Positions 53,703 to 62,698 are shown, counted from the first letter of the stretch. The stretch is DNA of 64,000 nucleotides from Labrys okinawensis (GCF_002982075.1 NZ_PUEJ01000002.1:434001-498000), one strand, 5' to 3'. Numbers and translations: made by a program. Notes: a model not told the origin generated them from the sequence alone.

Positions 53703-56387
53703 TTAGGCGCTCTGCGCAAGAGTAACAATATCGCGAGTGACGATTCTTGGTCCCTCGAATTCGATGACCCGGTCGAATCCCTCGGCCTGGGTGCTGCTCG
53801 CCAGAGTTGCAATCAGGGTGCGGCCCTGCATGGCGTTGCGCACGCCGTGCAGAAGTTCCTCGGCTTCGGAACTGGAAAAAGCCAGAAGCGCATTCTCCAT
53901 CACCAGAATCTGGGGATTGGCGACCAGCGCCCTGGCGATGGCGATGCGGGCGCGCTGGGCCGGCTGCAGCTGCCAGCCATTCTTGCCGACTTCGAAATTC
54001 AGCCCGAGGGCGAAGATGTCCTTGTCGAGGCCGAGTTCCTCGACGACGCTGCGCGCCAGCGCATAGACGCGTTCCGGGGCGTTGGCGATGCCGTAGCTGA
54101 TGCGTCCAAACAGGATGTTGTCGCCCACCGGCGCCGCGCGCATGTAGCGGGCGGGATCGTAGAACTCGATCTCGTCGCTGTAATGCGAGGGCAGATGGTT
54201 CCGAAAGCTGTGGCGCGCCCTGAGCACCCGTGCCGTGAAGGCCTCGGTCACCAGGCCCAGGCGATGGCGCGGCTCGATATAGGCAAGGCCCGCGCCGAGC
54301 AGCCGCGTGCGGGCCGAGGACGAGAGCGCCCGCGTGGTGCCGCGCGCATGCACGGAATCGACGATTTCCTGGAAGCGCGGCAGGTCTTCGGGGCGAATCG
54401 CCGAATAGCGCTCGAACACGGGATGTTCGGGCGGCAGGCCGGCGAAGGTCTCCACCGCCATCTCCGCCACGCGCAGGCCGAAATCGATCAGGGGCTCCAG
54501 CAGGGCTTCGGCCTCGAGGATGGAGCGCATGAAACTGTCGCGCTGCAGGCTGTCCATATGCAGTCTCTTGCCCTTTGGCACGCCGAAGAGCAGGTTTTCG
54601 CCGACCGATGCGCCGGCATTGTAGAGCTGCGGGTCGAAGGGATCGACCAGGTGGGACATGCCCTTGTTCGCCAGGCGCTCGCGGACGACCTGGCGTGCCC
54701 GCACGAAGCGCTCGAGGAAGGCGTCGCTATGGCTGTCGTCGAAGCGGCCGCGCACGCCGAAGCGGTTGATGTCCGCGAAGGCGCCGGCAGCGTCGAGCGC
54801 CCTGCGAATCGCCTCGTCGACCTCCTGAGGCCCGGCTACGCCGAGCGCCTGGTAGTCCGTCCAGTCGGCATCGGCGGAGACCAGCGGATTGCCGGAGCGC
54901 CGCGCTTCCAGGAAGGCCTTGTACTGCGCATTGTCGGACACCAGCACCGAGATGTCGCCGAGGGAGGGCGGGCGGCGCTGGGCGGCGAACAGGATGTTGT
55001 CGCGGATGGAGCCGGGCGAGAGCAGGGGATCGGGGCCGACGAAGGACAGGATCTGGCTGAGTTCGAGGTCGGAGAAGGAGGAAATCTCGGCTTCGCCGAT
55101 CTTCACGCTGCCCTGGAAGGCCAGGAACTGGCGCCCGAGAATGCGGGCCAGGATGTCGCGGCCGGCTCCTGCCGGTCCGACCAGTGCGATATGGCTCGGC
55201 CGTTCCAAGGTGAGGGAGAGCCGGTCGAGCAGCGAGACGCCGCGGGCATCCTGCACGCTCACCGAGGTGAGCTGGATCGGCGTATCGGCGGGCGGAATCG
55301 CCGCGGTCTTGCCGTTGGCGGGCGGCAGCAGGCGCTCCGGTGAGAATTGCGCCGAGACCTGCTCATATTTGACCTGCACGTCCTGGCGCTGCTGGTCCCA
55401 GGTGATGAGGTCGTTGATGGGCGCCGGGAGGTCCTTGTAGGCGTTGATCACGGCGACCAGGGAACCGATGCTCACGGTACCGATCAAGGCGAAATAGCCG
55501 CCCGCGGCATAGAAGATGAAGGGCGTGAGCTGGGCCAGGAGATTGTTGAGGAACTTGACCGCGAATTTGCGGCGGAACAGGTCGGCGCGGATCCTGTAGA
55601 GGCCACCGAGCCGGTCGCCGATCTCGGCCTCGACATAGCGTGTTGCGCCGAAAGTGTGCAGGGCGGGTGCCGTCTCGATCGCCTCGCCGATTCGCCCCGC
55701 GAGCTGGCGTGACGCCAACTGGCGTTCGCGGCCAAGGCGGATCTGTTCGCGCCGCAGGATCGGGATGATGATCGCCTGGGCCAGCACCACCACGAGGGCG
55801 GCCAGGCCCAGGCTCGGGCTCTGCATCATGATGAAGAGCAGGGCGGTGCCGGCCTGCGTGACCAGGAAGATCGGCTGGATGAAGGCGTCGCCGATGAAGC
55901 CGCCGATCGGATCGACCTCGTCCTTGATCATCCCCGCCACCTCGGCCGGCTTCAGCGGCGCGATGTCCTCGGGCCGGAAGCGCATCAGGATCGAGAACAG
56001 ATCGAAGCGCAGCCGCCGCAGCATGCGCTCGCCCAATATGCCCTTGCGGATGTTGATGACATATTTGAAGGCGCCGTTGATCAGCACCAGCACCAGGAAC
56101 CACAGGCTGAGGGCGAACAGGAAGGGGACCCGCGTAAGCTCGATGCCCTCGTAGATGCGCCAGGTGGCGCCGCCGAGGAAATCAGGCAGGGAGAGCGACA
56201 TCTCGAACAGGCGCGCCGTCTGCTTGCCGCCCTCGAAGGCGCCGCCCTGGATCGCCTGGTTGACGATGTGCTTGGGGACTTCCAGCGATATCCAATAGAA
56301 GGGCAGCGACGCAAGAATCACCAGCAGCAGAAAGATCTGCTCGCCTCGCGAATGCCGCCAGACATATCGAAAAAGGCTAGGGTCCAA
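53703..56387 (-). CDS. ABC exporter-like protein with degenerate, expanded ATPase region
   Basis: 894 residues. An exporter-type membrane domain spans about 15-340 (five or six helices, ABC_membrane-like). The ATPase part is unusual. The Walker A position reads GPAGAGRD (404-411), with no GK[S/T]. The ABC signature is LQPAQ (807-811) instead of LSGGQ, and Walker B is ILVMEN (827-832) instead of LLDE. About 390 residues separate Walker A and signature, against roughly 100 in normal exporters. They contain three xxNILFG-like repeats (NILFA at 464, NLLFG at 598, NILFG at 757). It likely binds nucleotide poorly or not at all. Partners may be the adjacent cNMP-binding protein and glycosyltransferases. 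Confidence 0.82.
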   Translation of the reverse strand: MDPSLFRYVWRHSRGEQIFLLLVILASLPFYWISLEVPKHIVNQAIQGGAFEGGKQTARLFEMSLSLPDFLGGATWRIYEGIELTRVPFLFALSLWFLVLVLINGAFKYVINIRKGILGERMLRRLRFDLFSILMRFRPEDIAPLKPAEVAGMIKDEVDPIGGFIGDAFIQPIFLVTQAGTALLFIMMQSPSLGLAALVVVLAQAIIIPILRREQIRLGRERQLASRQLAGRIGEAIETAPALHTFGATRYVEAEIGDRLGGLYRIRADLFRRKFAVKFLNNLLAQLTPFIFYAAGGYFALIGTVSIGSLVAVINAYKDLPAPINDLITWDQQRQDVQVKYEQVSAQFSPERLLPPANGKTAAIPPADTPIQLTSVSVQDARGVSLLDRLSLTLERPSHIALVGPAGAGRDILARILGRQFLAFQGSVKIGEAEISSFSDLELSQILSFVGPDPLLSPGSIRDNILFAAQRRPPSLGDISVLVSDNAQYKAFLEARRSGNPLVSADADWTDYQALGVAGPQEVDEAIRRALDAAGAFADINRFGVRGRFDDSHSDAFLERFVRARQVVRERLANKGMSHLVDPFDPQLYNAGASVGENLLFGVPKGKRLHMDSLQRDSFMRSILEAEALLEPLIDFGLRVAEMAVETFAGLPPEHPVFERYSAIRPEDLPRFQEIVDSVHARGTTRALSSSARTRLLGAGLAYIEPRHRLGLVTEAFTARVLRARHSFRNHLPSHYSDEIEFYDPARYMRAAPVGDNILFGRISYGIANAPERVYALARSVVEELGLDKDIFALGLNFEVGKNGWQLQPAQRARIAIARALVANPQILVMENALLAFSSSEAEELLHGVRNAMQGRTLIATLASSTQAEGFDRVIEFEGPRIVTRDIVTLAQSA

Positions 56388-56746
56388 CGGGTGACACCTG
56401 TTTCCAGTGTCGTGCAGTTAAGAGCTTGCAGGCCGTCCGTCAACGAGGCGAGCGGCCGGATCGACAAAAGCCTGTCACGAAATCGTGCCTAGAATCAATG
56501 TCCACGCCGCGATAGAGCAGCGTGAAAATGACGTGGCTTGTCGGCATTGCGGCGCGGCTTCGGCGGCGCTAGGAAAGCCGTCATCGCCCGTTGTCGCTGT
56601 GGCACGGTATGTTTATGATGAACCCAGAGTGGTATCGGCCTCCGGCTGCTACGCTTGGTTTCGGCCGCCAGTCGGCCGCATCGATCAGAACTGAATTCGG
56701 TATTCATGCGTAGAGCATCCAGCACAGGCTCGGGGGGCTAGTCGTC
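56388..56746. other. Divergent promoter region, no gene recognised
   Basis: 359 bp between the ABC gene (minus) and the first glycosyltransferase (plus). Short frames in both strands lack family resemblance or ribosome-binding sites. AT-richer stretches near 56600-56700 (TATGTTTATGATG, GAATTCGGTATTCATG) are candidates for the glycosyltransferase promoter. Confidence 0.4.
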
Positions 56747-58021
56747 ATGTTGCATCAGCCCGGGCCGGGACTATCCCGACGCGCGCAACGCAGCTCCGGC
56801 GGCCCGCGCGTGATGATCTACAGCCATGATACGTTCGGCCTCGGCCATCTCAGGCGTTCGCGCGCCATTGCCAACCGCCTGGTCGAACGCCATCCGGACG
56901 CCTCGATCATCATCATCTCCGGCTCGCCGGTGATCGGCAGCTTCGAATTCGGCGATGGGGTCGATTACGTGCGCGTGCCGGGCGTGGTCAAACATGCCGA
57001 CGGCAACTACACCACCCTCAGCCTCAATCTCACGCTCGACGAAGCGGTGGCGATGCGCGAGGGCATCATCCTGCAGACGGCGCGCACACTGAAGCCGGAT
57101 CTGGTGATCGTCGACAAGGAGCCAACGGGTTTCCGCGGCGAGTTGCTGCCGGCGCTCGAGGAACTGCGCCGGGCCGGGGCGCGCATCGTGCTCGGTGTGC
57201 GCGACGTGATGGACGAACCCTCGGTGCTGGCGCCCGAATGGGAGCGCAAGGGCGCCGTCGACGCGCTCGTGCGCTATTACGACGACATCTGGGTTTACGG
57301 CCTGAGCGAGATCTACGAGCCGCTGGCCGGGCTCGATTTGCCCGACCATGTCCGCCGGCGCATCGTCTATACCGGCTTCCTGCGCCGCGAACTGCCGCCC
57401 CAGCCGCAATTGATCCGCTATCCCAAGCTGACCAAAGGGCCCTTCGTGCTGGTCACCACCGGAGGCGGCGGCGACGGGCATGAACTGGTCGACTGGGTGC
57501 TCTCCGCCTATGAGCGCGACCCCGGCATCCCGACGCCGGCCCTGCTGGTGTTCGGGCCTTTCGTCGCACGCGACCGGCGCGGCCCCTTTATGGAGCGCAT
57601 CGCCCGGCTGCCGCATGTGGACGCCATCACCTTCGACGCCAAGATCGAGCATCTGATGGTGAAGGCACAGGGCATCGTCTCCATGGGCGGCTACAACACT
57701 TTCTGCGAGATCCTTTCGCTCGACAAACGGGCGCTGATCGTGCCGCGCACCACGCCCCGGCGCGAGCAGTCGATCCGGGCCGAGCACGCCACCCGCCTCG
57801 GGCTGGTCTCCATGCTCGACGGCAACAACCTCAATCCCGGCGCCCGCCGCGATCCGCTGGAGATGGCGCAGGCGATCCGCAACCTGCCCAACCAGCCCCT
57901 GCCGTCCAAGGCCTTCCTGCCCCATCTGCTCGACGGCCTCGATCGTATCGAGCAATTGGCTACGCCCTGGTTCGAGGCCAAGCTGGGCGCGGTTCCACTG
58001 GGGCGCGTTGCCGGGAGCTGA
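56747..58021 (+). CDS. Glycosyltransferase family protein (COG4671-like, MurG-type fold)
   Basis: 424 residues from ATG 56747 (an alternative is MIYSHDTFGLGH at 56813). GT-B fold: N-terminal VMIYSHDTFGLGHLRRSRAI (GHxxR nucleotide-sugar/acceptor motif) and PDLVIVDKEPTGFRGELLPA. The C-terminal donor domain has VLVTTGGGGDGHELVDWVLS, then KAQGIVSMGGYNTFCEILSL, the GGYNT loop of MurG/UDP-GlcNAc-type transferases. It resembles predicted glycosyltransferases COG4671 whose substrates are unknown. It starts a plus-strand unit with a GT4 enzyme (171 bp later) and a methyltransferase. Confidence 0.85.
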   Translation: MLHQPGPGLSRRAQRSSGGPRVMIYSHDTFGLGHLRRSRAIANRLVERHPDASIIIISGSPVIGSFEFGDGVDYVRVPGVVKHADGNYTTLSLNLTLDEAVAMREGIILQTARTLKPDLVIVDKEPTGFRGELLPALEELRRAGARIVLGVRDVMDEPSVLAPEWERKGAVDALVRYYDDIWVYGLSEIYEPLAGLDLPDHVRRRIVYTGFLRRELPPQPQLIRYPKLTKGPFVLVTTGGGGDGHELVDWVLSAYERDPGIPTPALLVFGPFVARDRRGPFMERIARLPHVDAITFDAKIEHLMVKAQGIVSMGGYNTFCEILSLDKRALIVPRTTPRREQSIRAEHATRLGLVSMLDGNNLNPGARRDPLEMAQAIRNLPNQPLPSKAFLPHLLDGLDRIEQLATPWFEAKLGAVPLGRVAGS

Positions 58022-58027
58022 CCTTTC

Positions 58028-58138
58028 TCCGGGTGCGCGGGCATCACAGCAACATGCTTGCATGTTGCGATGCCCGTTCTCTTGGATGCTCGGCTTTTGC
58101 AGGATAGGGAGAACGGGCAGGATGCCCGCGCACCCGGA
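58028..58138. repeat. MITE-like nested inverted repeat, family C copy 2
   Basis: Perfect 18-nt ends TCCGGGTGCGCGGGCATC (58028-58045) and GATGCCCGCGCACCCGGA (58121-58138). Inside are GCAACATGC/GCATGTTGC (58049-58068) and TGCCCGTTCTC/GAGAACGGGCA. It lies between the two glycosyltransferase genes and is a homologue of 32607-32713. Confidence 0.82.
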
Positions 58139-58192
58139 AAATCCCTTCGACACGGGTTGTCCCCCGACCCAGCTTCTCTCCAACGGATCTTG

Positions 58193-59491
58193 ATGCCTTC
58201 CACCCGATCTCCCATCGCCATCGTCGTCAAGGGCTATCCCCGCCTGTCCGAGACCTTTATCGCCCAGGAGATCCTGGCGCTGGAACAGGCGGGCTTTGCC
58301 TTCGAGATCTGGTCGCTGCGCCAGCCGACGGACGGGGCCGTGCACATGCTGAACCGGCAGATCGAGGCGCGGCCAGTCTATCTGCCCGAATATCTGCATC
58401 AGGCCCCGCTGCGGGTGCTGGCGGGGGCGCTCAGCGCCTGCAGGCGCCCCGGGCTGTTCAAGCTGATCAGACTGTTCCTGCGCGATCTCCGGCGCGATTT
58501 CAGCGCCAGCCGCGGCCGTCGCTTCGGCCAGGCCCTGGTGATGGCGCGTGAGCTCGATCCGGCCATTCGTCACATCCATGTGCATTTCCTGCATACGCCG
58601 GCCTCGGTGGCACGCTATGCCGCCTTGCTCACAGGGCGGACCTTCAGCTTCTCCGCGCACGCCAAGGACATCTGGACCACCACCGATTGGGAGAAGCGCG
58701 AAAAGATCGCCGACAGCCAATGGGGGGTCACCTGCACGCGCGGCGGGGTCGAGGCCCTGCAGCGCCTGGCGCCGGCGGATGATCCCGATCGGGTCAGCCT
58801 CGTTTACCACGGCCTCGATCTCGGCCGCTTTCCCGCGCCGCCGGCTGAACGGCCGTGGCGCGACGGCAGCACCGCCGAAGCGCCGGTCGAATTCGTCACC
58901 GTGGGGCGCGCCGTGGCCAAGAAGGGCTTCGACGATCTGCTCACGGCCCTGGCGCAGCTGCCCCCGAGCCTCTCCTGGCGCCTCACCCATATCGGCGGGG
59001 GCGAGTTGCGCAAGGCGCTGCAGGCCCACGCCGAGCGACTGGGCCTGGCCGATCGCATCGCCTGGCGGGGGGCGCTGGCCCAAGGCGAGGTGATCGAAGC
59101 GCTGCGCGCGGCCGACCTGTTCGTGCTGCCCTGCAAGGAAGGCGAAGGCGGCGACCGTGACGGGCTGCCCAATGTGATCATGGAAGCGTCGACGCAGGCC
59201 CTGCCCATCCTTTCCACGCGCTTTGCCGGCGTGCCGGAATTCGTGCGCGAAGGCGAGGAGGGGCTGCTGGTGCCGCCGAGCGATCCGGCGGCCCTTGCCG
59301 GAGGGCTGTGGACCCTGGCCACGGATCCCGCCTTGCGCCAGCGCCTGGGAGCGGGCGCCTATCGGCGGGTGCGCGAAGCCTTCTCCTTCGAGGCCGGCAT
59401 TGCTGTGCTGGCCGGCAAGTTCGATGCGGTGCTGGCCGGACCACACGCGGCCGCCGAGCCGGCACCGGCGCTGGCGGGGCAGGGTTCGTGA
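58193..59491 (+). CDS. Glycosyltransferase family 4
   Basis: 432 residues from ATG 58193; upstream in-frame codons belong to the family C repeat. GT4 features are IAIVVKGYPRLSETFIAQEI at the N-terminus (5-27), and FSAHAKDIWTTTDWEKREKI in the acceptor domain. The C-terminal domain has VEFVTVGRAVAKKGFDDLLT and FVLPCKEGEGGDRDGLPNVI-MEA with the E(x7)E pattern. Such enzymes add hexoses to lipid-linked or capsular glycans at the cytoplasmic membrane. It is followed by a methyltransferase whose GTG overlaps its TGA (59488-59491). Confidence 0.9.
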   Translation: MPSTRSPIAIVVKGYPRLSETFIAQEILALEQAGFAFEIWSLRQPTDGAVHMLNRQIEARPVYLPEYLHQAPLRVLAGALSACRRPGLFKLIRLFLRDLRRDFSASRGRRFGQALVMARELDPAIRHIHVHFLHTPASVARYAALLTGRTFSFSAHAKDIWTTTDWEKREKIADSQWGVTCTRGGVEALQRLAPADDPDRVSLVYHGLDLGRFPAPPAERPWRDGSTAEAPVEFVTVGRAVAKKGFDDLLTALAQLPPSLSWRLTHIGGGELRKALQAHAERLGLADRIAWRGALAQGEVIEALRAADLFVLPCKEGEGGDRDGLPNVIMEASTQALPILSTRFAGVPEFVREGEEGLLVPPSDPAALAGGLWTLATDPALRQRLGAGAYRRVREAFSFEAGIAVLAGKFDAVLAGPHAAAEPAPALAGQGS

Positions 59492-59970
59492 GCCGTCTCG
59501 ACAGCTTCATCCGCCGGGTCAGCGCCCAACGCGACGTGCTCGACCATGTCTGCAGCCTGATCGCCGGCTTGCCCGGCCCGGTGCTCGAACTGGGGCTCGG
59601 CAATGGGCGGACCTTCGATCATTTGCGCGAGAGGCTGCCGGGCCGCCGCATCGTCGCCTTCGACCGGGCTCTCGGGGCGCATAAGAGCTCGATCCCTCCT
59701 GAGGAAGACCTCGTGCTCGGCGAAATCCGGGAAACCGCCGCCCGCTTTGCCGGCATCGGCGCCGCGCTGGTGCATGCCGACATCGAGACCAATTATGCGG
59801 AAGTCGATGCGGAGACGATGCTCTGGCTGCCGTCGCTGGCGGCCGACCTGCTGCAGCCCGGCGGCATCGTCGCCAGCGGGCTTCCCTTGCAGCATTCCGC
59901 GCTCCGGCATCTCGACCTGCCGCCTGGCGTGCCCGCCGGGCGCTATTTTCTCTATCGGCGCTTGGCCTAG
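59488..59970 (+). CDS. Small class I SAM-dependent methyltransferase
   Basis: 160 residues from GTG 59488, overlapping the GT4 stop by 4 bp. Motif I is GPVLELGLGNGRTFDHLRER (30-49), followed by RRIVAFDRALGAHKSSIPPE and motif IV-like VHADIETNYAEVDAET. Its substrate is probably the glycan product or lipid carrier handled by the upstream transferases. It may also be a general SAM methyltransferase. The stop codon lies inside the terminal CTAG of a family A repeat that continues to 60067. Confidence 0.82.
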   Translation: MSRLDSFIRRVSAQRDVLDHVCSLIAGLPGPVLELGLGNGRTFDHLRERLPGRRIVAFDRALGAHKSSIPPEEDLVLGEIRETAARFAGIGAALVHADIETNYAEVDAETMLWLPSLAADLLQPGGIVASGLPLQHSALRHLDLPPGVPAGRYFLYRRLA

Positions 59971-60067
59971 AGCAAAACGCGTTCAAGCGTGAACGCTTAT
60001 TTGCTCTAACTCATTGTTCTGACGCGTCTTTGCGATTCTAGGTGACCCCGTCTAATCGCAAAACACT
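59968..60067 (-). repeat. Family A repeat copy, including the stop codon of the preceding gene
   Basis: TAGAGCAAAACGCGTTCAAG, GTGAACGCTTATTTGCTCTA and ACGCGTCTTTGCGATTCTAG, then GTCTAATCGCAAAACACTCC. It is nearly the reverse complement of 63498-63598. The rest of the gap to 60273 shows no gene. Confidence 0.85.
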
Positions 60068-60273
60068 CCAGGACGATAGTCGATCACGTCGGGTCGAATA
60101 TCGTCCGCGATTTCAAAAGGACGCTATGGCCCGTTGAGCGCGCCAGGCAAACAAACTCTTCTCGACGATCCGGTCTAAACACTTCGCCGGCGGCCTGCGG
60201 ACAGCGGTGATCCCGGGCGGGACCGGCCGCCGGCCGCCGATATTTCGTCAGTCGGCTTTCTCGCAACGCGGCA

Positions 60274-60894
60274 TCAGCCGCTCTGGCGGACCCGGCTGAT
60301 CCGGTAGACCGCGGCGGGCGGCAGGTTCCAGAAAGTGCCGCCGATGCGCGCCGCCTGGAGGCCGAGGCTGGAGAGAATGGCGCGGGGGACCGGGCAGCGC
60401 GGCCCATAGGTGAACTGGTAGAAGGCGCCGTCCGGGCGCAGATAGTGGAAGGCGCCCGCCACGATGTCGGCGACCTTGTCCGGCGGCATCGACAGCAGCG
60501 GCAGGCCGCTGACCACGGCTCCGACGGGGCTGCCCTCATAGAGCCCGTGCCGGGCGAGACGGGCGGCATCCATCGACAGGATGCGGGCCCGCGGGAAGCG
60601 GCTTTCCAGCATGCGGGCAAAGTCGGCGCTGAACTCGATCAAGGTCAGGTCGCTTTCGGCGATGCCGCGCGCCAGCAGGGCCCGGGTGAAGACGCCGGTG
60701 CCGGGTCCGAGTTCCAGCACGGGACCGAGTGCCGGCGAGATCTCGCGAGTCATCACCCGGGCGAGCGCGCCGCTGGAGGGCGCCACCGCGGCCACGCGCA
60801 GCGGGTTGGTCACCCAGGCCCGGAAGAAGCGGGAGAAATCGGCACAGGACGTGCCGGGATCGGTCAAACGAAGCTCGGCTGATGGTTCGGCCAT
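60274..60894 (-). CDS. PmtA-like phospholipid N-methyltransferase
   Basis: 206 residues from ATG 60892-60894. The fold resembles rhizobial PmtA: FSRFFRAWVTNPLRVAAVAP then SSGALARVMTREI at the N-terminus, motif I VLELGPGTGVFTRALLARGI, and TLIEFSADFARMLESRFPRA with acidic residue contacting SAM. The end is YQFTYGPRCPVPRAILSSLG and GTFWNLPPAAVYRISRV. PmtA methylates phosphatidylethanolamine toward phosphatidylcholine. Its start overlaps the upstream SDR stop (31 bp), so it belongs to the TetR-controlled operon. Alternative substrates are possible. Confidence 0.78.
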   Translation of the reverse strand: MAEPSAELRLTDPGTSCADFSRFFRAWVTNPLRVAAVAPSSGALARVMTREISPALGPVLELGPGTGVFTRALLARGIAESDLTLIEFSADFARMLESRFPRARILSMDAARLARHGLYEGSPVGAVVSGLPLLSMPPDKVADIVAGAFHYLRPDGAFYQFTYGPRCPVPRAILSSLGLQAARIGGTFWNLPPAAVYRISRVRQSG

Positions 60895-61832
60895 GTCACA
60901 CCTGTCAGTTCTTCGGAGATGCCCCAGAGGCGGGCTGCGAGGGCGGGATCGCGGGCCTTGTCGCCGACCCTGGCGTCCCCGACCGGCCCCTTGAGTTCGA
61001 ACATGGCCTGCGGCCCGTAATAGCCCGATGGCCTGGCCTCGGGCGATGTCGCTGCGAACAGGGTCGGCAATGCGCCGTCGGCGGCCGATTGAGACATCAG
61101 CGGCTGCATGAGCCGGGTCAGCCACGCCATGGGATGGGGACGGCTGCGACCGAGGCGCGGACCGCTGGTCTGCAGGCTGGTAACGGCATAGCCGGGATGG
61201 GCGGCATTGCTCGTGAGGCCCCAGCCGAAGGCACTGCTGCGCCGCTGCAGTTCGAAGGCGAAGAGGAGCATGGCGAGCTTGGACTGGGCGTAGGCCTGCC
61301 AGGGCTTGTAGCTCCCGCGCCATTGCAGGTCGTCGAAATGGATATCCGCCAGCAGCCGGTGGGCGCCGCTGCTGAGATTGACGACGCGGGAGGCTTTGCC
61401 CCGGCGCAGCAGGGACAGCAGCTGACCGGTGAGGGCGAAATGGCCGAGATAATTGGTGCCGAACTGCAGCTCGAAACCGTCGCGCGTTTCGTGACGGACG
61501 GGCGGCGTCATCACGCCCGCATTGTTGACAAGGAGATCCAGCGCCTCCTGTTCGTCGCCGAGGCGGGCCGCAAAGGCCGCGACCGCGCCAAGATCCGCCA
61601 GATCGAGATCCGCATAGCGGATAGTCGCGGCGGGGCACTGGGCGCGGATGCGTGCGAGCGCCTGCTGTCCCTTGGCCGGATTGCGCCCGGTCAACAGGAC
61701 ATCGGCGCCCGCCCTCGCCAGCGCCAGGGCCGTCTCATAGCCCAGACCGCCGGCCGCGCCGGTGATCAGGACACGCCGCCCCCGCTGGGGCGGCATGTCG
61801 CGAGTGGTCCAGGGTCTATCGGCACCGCTCAT
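60864..61832 (-). CDS. Short-chain dehydrogenase/reductase, retinol dehydrogenase-like
   Basis: 322 residues from ATG 61830-61832. Cofactor motif RVLITGAAGGLGYETALALA (20-39), LLVNNAGVMTPP and the active-site Y-A-Q-S-K in WQAYAQSKLAMLLF (YxxxK). The long C-terminal extension with MWLTRLM-type segment resembles the WW-oxidoreductase/retinol dehydrogenase branch. Substrate unknown: a lipid or hydrophobic carbonyl is plausible given PmtA-like coupling. It follows the SDR at 61838-62698 by 5 bp and overlaps the PmtA-like gene. Confidence 0.88.
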   Translation of the reverse strand: MSGADRPWTTRDMPPQRGRRVLITGAAGGLGYETALALARAGADVLLTGRNPAKGQQALARIRAQCPAATIRYADLDLADLGAVAAFAARLGDEQEALDLLVNNAGVMTPPVRHETRDGFELQFGTNYLGHFALTGQLLSLLRRGKASRVVNLSSGAHRLLADIHFDDLQWRGSYKPWQAYAQSKLAMLLFAFELQRRSSAFGWGLTSNAAHPGYAVTSLQTSGPRLGRSRPHPMAWLTRLMQPLMSQSAADGALPTLFAATSPEARPSGYYGPQAMFELKGPVGDARVGDKARDPALAARLWGISEELTGVTWPNHQPSFV

Positions 61833-61837
61833 GATGG

Positions 61838-62698
61838 CTAGGCCCTCAGCAAGGCCGGGAGTTCGGCGCCGTCGAAATCGGTGGAGGCGCTGACCTCGGC
61901 CCATTCGGCCGCCGCCTTCTGCCTGGCCGCCTCCGCCTGGCGGAAGACGTGAAGGGCATCGCTGCCGAGGAGCAGGTGGGCCGGCAGCGTCTCACGGGTG
62001 GAGAGATCAACCACAAGCCGGGCGATCTTTTCGGGGTCGCCGACTTCGTTGCCGACATAGGCCTTCATGCGGTTGAGGACCGCGCCGACGCTGGGTTCGT
62101 AGTCGGGCAGGATGTCGCTGGCGGCGTCACGGGCGGTGTAGCCCCAATCCGTGCGCATGCCGCCGGGCTCGAGGGCGATGACCTTGACGCCGAAGGGCGC
62201 GACTTCCTGGGCCAGCACCTCGGTGAAGCCGCCCACCGCCCATTTGGCGGCCTGATAGGCGCTGAGGCCGGGCGTGGCGACGCGCCCGCCGACGGAGGAA
62301 ATGTTGATGATGTGGCCGGACCGCTGGCTGCGCATCACCGGCAAGGCCGCCCGGATCAAATTGACCACGCCGAAGAAATTGGTCTCGACCTGGGCGCGGA
62401 AATCCTCCTCCTCGGTCTGCTCGAAAGGACTGAGATGGCCGAAGCCGGCATTGTTGACGAGCACGTCGAGGCGGCCATAGGCGGCGACGGCAACGTCGAC
62501 GGCACGCCGGGCCATGGCCGGATTGGTAACGTCGAGCGCCGGATTGAGCAGGCTGTCGCCGTAACGCTGCTTGAGGTCGGCAAGGCGTTCCGGATCGCGC
62601 GCCGTCGCCACCACCTTGTTGCCGGCGGCGAGCGCCGCCTCGAGAATCGAACGTCCCAGCCCGCGGCCGGCACCCGTGATCAGCCAGATCTTAGACAT
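61838..62698 (-). CDS. Short-chain dehydrogenase/reductase, classical
   Basis: 286 residues. Rossmann motif WLITGAGRGLGRSILEAALA (5-24), LDVLVNNAGFGH, IINISSVGG and the YQAAK active site (SAYQAAKWAVGGFTEVLAQE). EPGGMRTDW is typical of the NADP-dependent oxidoreductases of the RossmannFold SDR_c05233-type group. First gene of the operon that includes the second SDR and a PmtA-like methyltransferase. A palindrome matching one in front of tetR lies 27-43 bp upstream, suggesting direct repression. Confidence 0.9.
   Translation of the reverse strand: MSKIWLITGAGRGLGRSILEAALAAGNKVVATARDPERLADLKQRYGDSLLNPALDVTNPAMARRAVDVAVAAYGRLDVLVNNAGFGHLSPFEQTEEEDFRAQVETNFFGVVNLIRAALPVMRSQRSGHIINISSVGGRVATPGLSAYQAAKWAVGGFTEVLAQEVAPFGVKVIALEPGGMRTDWGYTARDAASDILPDYEPSVGAVLNRMKAYVGNEVGDPEKIARLVVDLSTRETLPAHLLLGSDALHVFRQAEAARQKAAAEWAEVSASTDFDGAELPALLRA

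Noticed and set aside
56485-56725. Short open frames (about 70 codons) on both strands between the ABC gene and the first glycosyltransferase
   Set aside because: No ribosome-binding site, signal peptide or recognisable similarity; they overlap each other on opposite strands.
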